From positions 1 through 18,618 of the forward strand of contig CAMPGJ010000007.1 in assembly GCA_946885425.1 (NCBI GenBank): a DNA stretch of 18,618 bases, read 5' to 3'. Position 1 is the stretch's first letter. Each line of letters begins with the position of its first letter. The DNA comes from an uncultured bacterium (GTDB lineage: Bacteria; Patescibacteria; Microgenomatia; Levybacterales; UBA12049). Positions 13,117 through 18,618 of this stretch are shown here, piece by piece. Under the pieces are notes generated by a model. It was not told the DNA's origin, searched no databases, and was given only the letters and a program-made list of their open reading frames with translations. Position numbers and translations under genes: made by a program.

Positions 13117-14670
13117 ATGAAAGAAAATCCCAAAAAATTTCTGGAAGAACTCAAAACAGAGAAAGCAAAGCCTTTTGAATCTGAGGACCGTGAGCTAGGT
13201 ACTGCTCTTGGCCACATAACGTCGATAGCTAAAGAATTTAAATTGGATCATTTTCCAACACAGTTTGATGTAGTGCCTCCTCATACCATGTATACGATTG
13301 GTTCATATGGATTGCCTAATAGGTTCTCTCACTGGAGCCATGGAAGAGATTATTGGAAAATGAAGACAAGTTATGATCATGGATTATCCAAAATTTATGA
13401 GGTAGTTATCAACAGTGATCCTTCCCAAGCATATCTTTTGGAGAATAATGCCCCAATTGAGAATAAAGTAGTTATGGCGCATGTTTTAGGGCATACGGAC
13501 TTTTTCAAAAATAATTATCTATTTAAGCCCACAAGAAAAGATATGCCGGAAGCTGCAGCTTTGCACGCCAAGCGGATTAACGAATATGAATATCGGGAGG
13601 GAAAAGAAGTAGTAGAAAGAGTATTGGATGCAGCTCTTGCTATTGAAGAGCATATTGATCCGCATAGGCCGGAGCGCCCATATCGTGATGAAGAATTGCA
13701 GCAATGGAAAGATATATCAAAAAGAAGAGGGGATGATAAGAAAGAAGTTCTTCCTCCTGAACCTGATAAAGATATTCTGGGAATTATACGAAATCATGCT
13801 CCATATCTGGAAGATTGGGAAAGGGACGCGGTAGATATTGTACGGAAAGAATCTTTATATTTCTACCCACAGATGAGAACGAAGCTGATGAATGAAGGAT
13901 GGGCGTCATATTGGCATTTGAAGATTATGCGTGAAATGAGTAAGAGAGAATTCGTAACAGCAGCAGAAGATGAACATTTTATTCATATGCATGCAGGAGT
14001 GGTTGCACCAAATCCTCAACAAATAAATCCGTATTATATGGGGTTAAAAATGTTCGAATATATTGAGGATCACCATAATGGTAAGCTCACAGAAAAGGAA
14101 AACAAATGGCTAAAGGAAAATGGTCAAACGGTTTATCCTAAATATAAAGGAGATTTCAAACAAAGCCCGGGTCTGCAAAAAGTCCGTGAAGTTATGGAAG
14201 AAAATGATGATCAATCTTTTATCCGGAATTATTTTAATAAAATAACGGCTGATAGGATGGGGATGTATATCTATGAAGAAGAGGAATTGAGTAGTGGTAC
14301 GATTGTCTATATTAAAGAAAAAGGATGGATGGAAATAAGAGATAAGCTGGTTCAATCAATGGATAATAATGGTAACCCATATATCGTTTGTACAGATATA
14401 GATTATGAAAAGAAACAAGAGCTATACCTTAAACACCAATATGAAGGTCAAGAGCTGGAAAAGCAATATGTAGAGAAGACTTTGCCTTATGTCCAATCTT
14501 TATGGAGAAAGCCCGTCCATCTTGAGACTCAGACTGAAGAACGGGGAAGAGCTGTTTATACATATGATGGTAAGGCGATCAAGACAGTCTATGAAAAGCA
14601 GCCACCGAAACCGCCTTCGTCTCAGTATGTGTTCGGACCATATGGCATGCCCATAAAGAGAAATCCTTGA
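13117..14670 (+). CDS. spoVR: SpoVR/YcgB family protein
   Basis: Cytoplasmic protein of the SpoVR (Bacillus, spore cortex formation) / YcgB (E. coli) family; molecular activity not established. The 517 residues are close to YcgB length. Recognisable landmarks are the early MYTIGSYGLPNRFSHWSHGR segment, the VMAHVLGHTDFFKNNYLF block, and the signature APYLEDWERDAVDIVRKES leading to FYPQMRTKLMNEGWASYWH, with Asn259-Glu260-Gly261-Trp262 and His267. A C-terminal Pro/Lys-rich tail follows. The start at 13117 is 2 nt after the YeaH stop, without an SD, implying tight coupling. Its stop TGA overlaps the -35 box of the following sigma factor gene. Confidence 0.95.
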   Translation: MKENPKKFLEELKTEKAKPFESEDRELGTALGHITSIAKEFKLDHFPTQFDVVPPHTMYTIGSYGLPNRFSHWSHGRDYWKMKTSYDHGLSKIYEVVINSDPSQAYLLENNAPIENKVVMAHVLGHTDFFKNNYLFKPTRKDMPEAAALHAKRINEYEYREGKEVVERVLDAALAIEEHIDPHRPERPYRDEELQQWKDISKRRGDDKKEVLPPEPDKDILGIIRNHAPYLEDWERDAVDIVRKESLYFYPQMRTKLMNEGWASYWHLKIMREMSKREFVTAAEDEHFIHMHAGVVAPNPQQINPYYMGLKMFEYIEDHHNGKLTEKENKWLKENGQTVYPKYKGDFKQSPGLQKVREVMEENDDQSFIRNYFNKITADRMGMYIYEEEELSSGTIVYIKEKGWMEIRDKLVQSMDNNGNPYIVCTDIDYEKKQELYLKHQYEGQELEKQYVEKTLPYVQSLWRKPVHLETQTEERGRAVYTYDGKAIKTVYEKQPPKPPSSQYVFGPYGMPIKRNP

Positions 14671-14695
14671 CAACTCCTCGTTAATAGAGTATCCT
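14667..14695 (+). promoter_or_regulatory. Promoter of the sigma factor gene
   Basis: TTGACA (14667-14672) overlaps the spoVR stop codon; TATCCT (14690-14695) follows after 17 nt. The start would be near 14702, with the ATG at 14711, leaving a leader of about 9 nt. It is a sigma-70-like promoter rather than an obvious ECF-type one, so autoregulation is not apparent. Confidence 0.55.
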
Positions 14696-14710
14696 CTACA
14701 GAATTTAACT

Positions 14711-15319
14711 ATGCAAGAGAGAGCTCCAAAACAAAGTGAAATTCCTATATCTCCTGAAGAATTGCAGGCATTAGAGGGCAATGATGGAAGAGTATGGGGT
14801 GAAATTTACGAGAGATATAATCCCAAAATGCTCAAGGTTGCCCAAAAGAGGGTTGGTCCGGATAATGCAGAAGATATCGTTCATGATGTTTGGGTAAAAT
14901 TTCAGACACGGGTGCTAAAAGGCGGACTTGAATCTGATCAACTAACACACTATTTAACCAGATCGGTAGCAAATAGTTCTATTACTCATGTAAATAGAGA
15001 AAAAAGTATTGTTATGAGATCTTTAGAAGAGGTTTTTTCTCCTATCAATGCAGATGGGGTAATGGCTCCTCTTGATGTCCCTGATCACCATACAAATGTG
15101 GAAGCGCAAGTTGTTGATAGAATAGACGCGTTGGACACTTTAAATCAGATTCCAGAGGTGTATAGGTCTACCATGGTAGCAAAAGCAATGGGTTTTCCAG
15201 GTGAAATAATTGCTGATCTAACAAGAGCAAATGTTAATACCGTTAGAACACGGACCCGTAGAGGAAGAGAAGATATTTTAGATGTAGAAAAGCAGAAGAA
15301 ATTAGATAGCAGTGAGTAA
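14711..15319 (+). CDS. ECF-like RNA polymerase sigma factor
   Basis: Small sigma-70 family protein of 202 residues with regions 2 and 4 only, as in ECF sigma factors. Region 2 (about 27-97) reads VWGEIYERYNPKMLKVAQKR, then PDNAEDIVHDVWVKF, matching the usual 'DAEDxxQexF' helix, and continues to the SSITHVNREKS segment. Region 4 (about 145-195) has IPEVYRSTMVAKAMGFPGEI and a helix-turn-helix ending NVNTVRTRTRRGREDIL. The recognition helix is less canonical than most. It follows the prkA-yeaH-spoVR operon by 40 nt and may serve the same regulon, but has its own promoter and no visible anti-sigma gene. Its 3' end overlaps hisS on the other strand by 18 nt. Confidence 0.8.
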   Translation: MQERAPKQSEIPISPEELQALEGNDGRVWGEIYERYNPKMLKVAQKRVGPDNAEDIVHDVWVKFQTRVLKGGLESDQLTHYLTRSVANSSITHVNREKSIVMRSLEEVFSPINADGVMAPLDVPDHHTNVEAQVVDRIDALDTLNQIPEVYRSTMVAKAMGFPGEIIADLTRANVNTVRTRTRRGREDILDVEKQKKLDSSE

Positions 15320-16549
15320 TTGATCTACTGATAGTTGCTTCTGCTCCCGCGTCTGCATGTTTTTAAGCGTAACCATATTTTTTTCAGCTTCTTCTGATCC
15401 GATGATAACGACGTAGGGGATATTCTTTTGGTTAGCATATTTGAGTTGTTTTTCCAAAGGATTCTTATCTTTTATTTCTCCTAGGTAAATTTCTGCATTA
15501 AAATTGTTAGAGCGGAGTAGAGCACAAACTTCCAGTGATTTTTCTTTCAAATCATTTGTAAAAATTGTTACAAGCACCTCTGTGGATGAGAGTGCTAAAT
15601 CGTTGGGAAATAATTGTTGAGCTTCCATCGCTTCTATCAGGCGGTCAAAACCAAAAGCGCATCCAACAGCTGGGAACTGCTGGTTGGAGAACATGCCGAT
15701 TAGATTGTTATAACGGCCCCCCCCACAAATTGATCCGACAGCATAGCCTTCAATTTCTATTTCAAAGATAACTCCAGTGTAATAATTGAGTCCACGGGCG
15801 AGTGTGGGATCAAATTTGAACTTTGCTTTATCAAATCTAAAGCTCTTGAGATACTCAGTAATATCCCGCAGCGCATCTGTCTCTTCCTGATTTCGGATGA
15901 GGGTAAATACTTCTTTTGCGCGTTCTTCGCTTAATCCCTTAGAGATTAATTCTTTAATAACTCCCTCTTCACCAATTTTTTTTAATTTATCGACAGCGAC
16001 CACGGCAAAGCTCATTTCATCCTGCGATACTTTATTTTGTTCAACTAGTTCTGAAAAAACACGTCTGTCATTGATGATGATTTTATAATTCTCAAATCCC
16101 AACTTTTCAAGTGCAGCAGCAGCTGTTGCGATAATCTCTGCATCTGCGAGAGGGGAGTCGATGCCCACAGTATCAATATCGCACTGAAGGAATTCACGGT
16201 AGCGACCCTTCTGTGTATTTTCTGCCCTCCACACGTTTTGTATCTGATAGCGCTTAAATGGAGTAGGAAGTTCGTTTTGGAATTGCGCAACAACGCGGGC
16301 CAGAGGAACAGTCTGATCATATCGCATAGCTACGTTGCGCTCACCGCGATCCTTAAACCGATACATGAGCTGATCACCTTCATCACCATATTTTCCCGCC
16401 AAAATCTCTTCGTATTCAAGTACTGGTGTCTCTAGCGGCTCAAATCCATACGAAGTAAACACCTCTTGTAAGATGTTTACCACATACTGTCTCTTTCGGG
16501 CTTCCAAAGGAAGGAAGTCTCTAAATCCTTTTAATGTCTGTGCTTTCAT
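15302..16549 (-). CDS. hisS: Histidyl-tRNA synthetase
   Basis: Class II aminoacyl-tRNA synthetase charging tRNA-His. In 415 residues it shows LKGFRDFLP near the N terminus, MRYDQTVPLARVVAQ (75-89), motif 2 around Arg108-Glu119 (VWRAENTQKGRYREFLQCD), the histidine-specific loop ARGLNYYTGVIFEIE (251-265), CGGGRYNNL (275-283) and motif 3 GCAFGFDRLIEAM (296-308). A C-terminal anticodon-binding domain follows (about 325-415). Length and order are normal. The start at 16549 is fixed by a TATAAT box 7 nt upstream, leaving no leader. Its 3' end overlaps the sigma factor gene tail-to-tail. Confidence 0.97.
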   Translation of the reverse strand: MKAQTLKGFRDFLPLEARKRQYVVNILQEVFTSYGFEPLETPVLEYEEILAGKYGDEGDQLMYRFKDRGERNVAMRYDQTVPLARVVAQFQNELPTPFKRYQIQNVWRAENTQKGRYREFLQCDIDTVGIDSPLADAEIIATAAAALEKLGFENYKIIINDRRVFSELVEQNKVSQDEMSFAVVAVDKLKKIGEEGVIKELISKGLSEERAKEVFTLIRNQEETDALRDITEYLKSFRFDKAKFKFDPTLARGLNYYTGVIFEIEIEGYAVGSICGGGRYNNLIGMFSNQQFPAVGCAFGFDRLIEAMEAQQLFPNDLALSSTEVLVTIFTNDLKEKSLEVCALLRSNNFNAEIYLGEIKDKNPLEKQLKYANQKNIPYVVIIGSEEAEKNMVTLKNMQTREQKQLSVDQLLTAI

Positions 16550-16556
16550 AACCTCT

Positions 16557-16585
16557 ATTATACAATAGTTTGATTTAGAATGTCA
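16557..16585 (-). promoter_or_regulatory. Leaderless promoter of hisS
   Basis: On the minus strand, TGACAT (16585-16580) and a perfect TATAAT (16562-16557) are 17 nt apart, followed by the ATG at 16549 after 7 nt. There is no room for an SD upstream of the predicted transcription start. Confidence 0.65.
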
Positions 16586-16661
16586 TTCCTGGGCCGGCGC
16601 CTGTCCTTCGACCATGAGCTCAGGGCCGGATGGCTTAACATGGTGGACGCAGACCAGGAAT
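16585..16661. repeat. Hairpin repeat with ATTCCTGG/CCAGGAAT ends
   Basis: ATTCCTGG (16585-16592) and CCAGGAAT (16654-16661) bracket a GC-richer interior holding two GGCCGG copies and a TGAGCTCA palindrome. It resembles the 9414-9489 element in its ends (GTCATTC...GGAATC). It lies in the 262-nt gap between pepP and hisS, directly upstream of the hisS promoter. No gene is seen in this gap. Confidence 0.45.
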
Positions 16662-16684
16662 CTAACACTTGTTAGTCTCTTGCC

Positions 16685-16707
16685 GGATCAGGTTTGGAAC
16701 CTGATCC
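16685..16707. repeat. Perfect 10-bp stem-loop
   Basis: GGATCAGGTT (16685-16694) and AACCTGATCC (16698-16707) are exact inverted copies around a TGG loop. It is located between pepP and hisS, in the 3' region of pepP. There is no T-tract on either side, so it is more likely a repeat than a classical terminator. Confidence 0.5.
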
Positions 16708-16781
16708 ATGATGGTTCGGGTTGTTTGATTGGGAGAATCAGAATCGAAAGTTGGGACTTTATTCGGATAGAACAGTTTCGA

Positions 16782-16800
16782 AGCAATTTACAAAATTGCT
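16782..16800 (-). terminator. Possible stem-loop after the Xaa-Pro peptidase gene
   Basis: AGCAATTT (16782-16789) and AAATTGCT (16793-16800) form a perfect 8-bp stem with a 3-nt loop, beginning 12 nt after the peptidase stop on the minus strand. There is no U-run afterwards, so termination is uncertain. Confidence 0.3.
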
Positions 16801-16811
16801 CCGGCGATTGT

Positions 16812-17900
16812 TTATACTTCAATCAATTCTTTCGGAGATTGGGTGAGCTGGATGAGTTTTCTTCCTTCGATTGTAAAAAGGTCTTCGATTCGTACTCCGC
16901 AGTTATCGTTTAAGTAGATTCCAGGTTCTATGGAGAAGACCATGCCTTCCTTTAATTCGTCTTTAGACCTAGGTGACAGGCTGGGTGCTTCGTGAACCTC
17001 TAATCCTATTCCATGGCCGAGCGAATGAGGAATGGAGGGGCGTTCCTGCGTGATAATGTAGTTTCTGGCTTCGCCATCAACTTCTGATGCAGGAACTGAA
17101 TTGAGAGTTGAGAATTGAGAATTGAGAAATGAGATAGCTTTCTCTTGTGCTTCTAGGACTGTTTGGTGGATCTTCTTTTTCTCCTCAGTTGCTTTGCCGA
17201 AGCAGATGGTTCGGGTCATATCCGAACAGTATTCCTCATATTTTACTCCGAAATCCAAAAGGATTAGGTTTCCTCTTTCGAGTTTTCTGTTTCCAGTCTT
17301 ATGATGGGGGATGGCGGCGTTTTCTTCGAAGGCTATTATGCTTGAGAAAGATATATCAGCACCATTTTTTCTAATGAAGTGCTCCAATTCAAAGGCAACT
17401 TCTTTTTCGGTCATGCCTTCTTTAATGTGGGTGAGGATATGAGTAAAGGCTTGATCTCCAAGCTCACAGGCTTTTTGTATGAAAGCAATTTCTTTGCTAT
17501 CTTTTATTACCCTGATAGGGGAGAGGTCAAAATGTTTTGTTTCTTCGGCAAGTGTTTTGATCTTATCCCATTCATGTACAGTGAGGTTGGTTGATTCAAT
17601 CCCAAGTTTTTTAATCTGTTCATTAGTGACAACTTCACCGATAAGGTGGGGGATAGTATATTCTGATGAAAGTTCCAGTAGTTCAAGATCTTCGACATTT
17701 TTCCGTACAGCGTGCGAATACCTCTTATCAGTGATGATGAAATTTTTATTTTGCGTAACAATAACAAAAGCCTCCCGTTCATGGGTGGAGAAATGAGCGA
17801 AATTGGTTAAGTAAATGATGTTAGGAACGGAAGAAATTAATGCCCCATCGAGATTTTTTTCTAATAAAAGTGCTTTAAGTTTGTTAAGACGTGAGTTCAT
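16812..17900 (-). CDS. pepP: M24B family Xaa-Pro peptidase (aminopeptidase P-like)
   Basis: Dinuclear-metal peptidase cleaving next to proline. In 362 residues it has a creatinase-type N-terminal domain (about 1-130, with DGALISSVPNIIYLTNF) and the pita-bread M24 domain. The five metal ligands are present: Asp216 (LLDFG), Asp227 (CSDMTRT), His296 (SLGHGIGLEVHEAP), Glu325 (SIEPGIYL) and Glu339 (VRIEDLF); His292 and His303 are the usual supporting residues. Its length suits Xaa-Pro aminopeptidase or dipeptidase, which cannot be told apart by eye, so the symbol is tentative. Residues about 256-268 are encoded by a GAATTGAGA-type simple repeat (17098-17133) replacing the usual 'kPG' turn. No clear -10 box was found upstream. 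Confidence 0.9.
   Translation of the reverse strand: MNSRLNKLKALLLEKNLDGALISSVPNIIYLTNFAHFSTHEREAFVIVTQNKNFIITDKRYSHAVRKNVEDLELLELSSEYTIPHLIGEVVTNEQIKKLGIESTNLTVHEWDKIKTLAEETKHFDLSPIRVIKDSKEIAFIQKACELGDQAFTHILTHIKEGMTEKEVAFELEHFIRKNGADISFSSIIAFEENAAIPHHKTGNRKLERGNLILLDFGVKYEEYCSDMTRTICFGKATEEKKKIHQTVLEAQEKAISFLNSQFSTLNSVPASEVDGEARNYIITQERPSIPHSLGHGIGLEVHEAPSLSPRSKDELKEGMVFSIEPGIYLNDNCGVRIEDLFTIEGRKLIQLTQSPKELIEV
17098..17133. repeat. In-gene simple repeat of GA(A)TTGAGA units
   Basis: Four imperfect tandem units of GAATTGAGA/GAGTTGAGA lie inside the peptidase gene and keep its frame, encoding residues about 256-268 (FLNSQFSTLNS). Base composition and repetition differ from the flanking codons, suggesting an in-frame insertion or expansion at a surface loop. 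Confidence 0.55.
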
Positions 17901-17906
17901 ATAATC

Positions 17907-17985
17907 TGTAGTGGCGACATTTATGGCGCCTTAAACGTAATAAGTTCCTCAATTCTACTAAATCGCGATGAATCGCGCTACTACA
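17907..17985. repeat. Imperfect inverted repeat, GTAGTGGCG/CGCGCTACTAC ends
   Basis: The arm at 17907-17933 (TGTAGTGGCGACATTTATGG...) and the arm at 17959-17985 (...AATCGCGATGAATCGCGCTA) are inverted relatives, matching at roughly two thirds of positions. The right arm also contains two AATCGCG direct copies. It lies in the 171-nt gap (17901-18071) upstream of the peptidase and downstream of the edge gene, and looks like a decayed MITE-type repeat. Confidence 0.45.
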
Positions 17986-18038
17986 AATTTACATTTGACA
18001 TTGGATATTAAACTTTGTTTAGCTATTCTGTGGTGTGA

Positions 18039-18064
18039 GATTCCTCGACTTCGCTCGGAATGAC
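18039..18064. repeat. Small hairpin repeat GATTCC...GGAATGAC
   Basis: ATTCC (18040-18044) and GGAAT (18057-18061) enclose TCGACTTCGCTC, giving a short imperfect hairpin 8 nt beyond the stop of the edge gene on the minus strand. It is the third member here of a GTCATTCC/GGAATC-ended group (also 9414-9489 and 16585-16661). It may act as a 3'-end structure. Confidence 0.45.
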
Positions 18065-18071
18065 AAAGAGG

Positions 18072-18618
18072 CTAGTTCTTTATAGGGGTTAATTTCTTCC
18101 CTCCACCTACGGATGGGGTGATATCGGGCTCTTCTTCAGCTGTTGGGGATGGCTGTTTTACAATAACTTTCGGATTTTTTGGAAGAATCGCAAGGTCGAT
18201 TACTCTGGTACCAGTGATGAGGGATTTATCCTTCTTATCAGGGAAGCCGATGACTCCTACACGATCACCAACTTCTAATTTGGAAAAGCCGTACTTCAAA
18301 AGGCCATCTGTCTTGTCGTATGCAAGGATTTTGGTTGTTGTGACAATATCGATTTTCACAGTTTTCTCATCTTCCATCATAATTGTTAATATGTTCTTTT
18401 TATCATCGATCTCGGAAATTGCTCCGCTTATATAAGTAGGAGTTACCGTAATTTCGATGAATCTGGCTAAAATTCTCTTTGATTGTTTGTTATATATTCC
18501 CAGGACGCTAATTTTGGTCCCTTTTGTTAAATCTGAAATTCCAAAGTTTTTCTGAGAGGAAGAGAATTTAGTTATTTCGTCAACGTCAACAAATTTTGTT
18601 TTACCTGAAAGGTCGGTC
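18072..18618 (-). CDS. Hypothetical protein with tandem beta-rich repeats, 5' end outside the window
   Basis: Partial gene: the reading frame is open from the window edge (first complete codon 18617-18615) to the stop at 18072, giving 181 visible residues; an internal ATG at 18380 is not the start. Two similar segments occur about 83 residues apart: SDLTKGTKISVLGIYNK with ILARFIEI, and SKLEVGDRVGVIGFPDKK with LITGTRVIDL. Each follows a strand pair of the type VDVDEITKF or IDIVTTTKI. This suggests a tandem small beta-barrel (OB- or DUF5666-like) module, probably extracytoplasmic. The C terminus is Pro/Glu/Lys-rich and ends PSVGGGKKLTPIKN. Function unknown. Signal peptide and full repeat number lie outside the window. 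Confidence 0.7.
   Translation of the reverse strand, partial: TDLSGKTKFVDVDEITKFSSSQKNFGISDLTKGTKISVLGIYNKQSKRILARFIEITVTPTYISGAISEIDDKKNILTIMMEDEKTVKIDIVTTTKILAYDKTDGLLKYGFSKLEVGDRVGVIGFPDKKDKSLITGTRVIDLAILPKNPKVIVKQPSPTAEEEPDITPSVGGGKKLTPIKN

Noticed and set aside
11996..14355. Several short frames inside yeaH and spoVR on either strand
   Set aside because: All lie within strongly supported genes, lack start signals and encode low-complexity peptides.
777..14670. UGA recoded as glycine (Gracilibacteria/SR1 code)
   Set aside because: TGA ends the coiled-coil gene and spoVR at family-appropriate lengths, and no in-frame TGA appears inside conserved genes.
16614..16913. 99-residue plus-strand ORF in the hisS-pepP gap
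   Set aside because: It runs through hairpin repeats and into the antisense of the peptidase C terminus, and has no recognisable protein pattern.

Overview
The window most likely comes from a Candidatus Patescibacteria (CPR) genome, possibly Microgenomates-like. This is inferred from the AT-rich sequence, short intergenic gaps packed with hairpin repeats, near-absence of Shine-Dalgarno (SD) sites in front of housekeeping genes, many promoters whose -10 box sits 6-8 nt before the start codon (leaderless mRNAs), a release factor 1 with a very short N-terminal domain, and several membrane-anchored Lys-rich small proteins. TGA is a normal stop here (for example 777-779 and 14668-14670), so the Gracilibacteria UGA=Gly code does not apply. 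No rRNA, tRNA, CRISPR array, transposase or integrase was seen.

Layout. 1-1000: a two-gene operon of tiny, GC-richer ORFs with strong, nearly identical SD sites, followed by a compact sequence that can fold as a three-way junction. 1065-2261: rpsF-ssb-rpsR (ribosomal proteins S6 and S18 flanking single-strand DNA-binding protein). 2341-6822: an envelope group, namely a barrel-sandwich-like hypothetical protein, a CtpA-type S41 protease, an HtrA/DegP-type S1C protease and a membrane-anchored SurA-N-like protein. 6877-8532: three genes of unknown function. 8516-9876, minus strand: rpmE-prfA (L31, RF1). 9956-14670, plus strand: a tight three-gene operon for PrkA-type serine protein kinase, a YeaH/YhbH VWA protein and a SpoVR/YcgB protein. 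14667-15319: a small ECF-like sigma factor with its own promoter. 15302-16549, minus: hisS. 16812-17900, minus: an M24B Xaa-Pro peptidase. 18072-18618, minus: a repeat-built hypothetical protein running off the window edge.

How they work together. The ribosomal, ssb, prfA and hisS genes are core housekeeping. The CtpA/HtrA/SurA-like group looks like extracytoplasmic protein quality control for a cell with one membrane. The kinase/VWA/SpoVR operon followed by a sigma factor is the best candidate regulatory system: the trio is conserved across many bacteria and linked to stationary-phase or sporulation physiology, but is not expected in a streamlined CPR genome.

Less conventional signals are the recurring leaderless promoters contrasted with strong-SD tiny ORFs, a 13-codon upstream ORF overlapping the prkA start, an inverted repeat covering a start codon at 7605-7625, symmetrically spaced TGATAC hexamers at 5940-5997, and several families of intergenic hairpins. 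All function calls come from reading motifs by eye; no search or folding was run.
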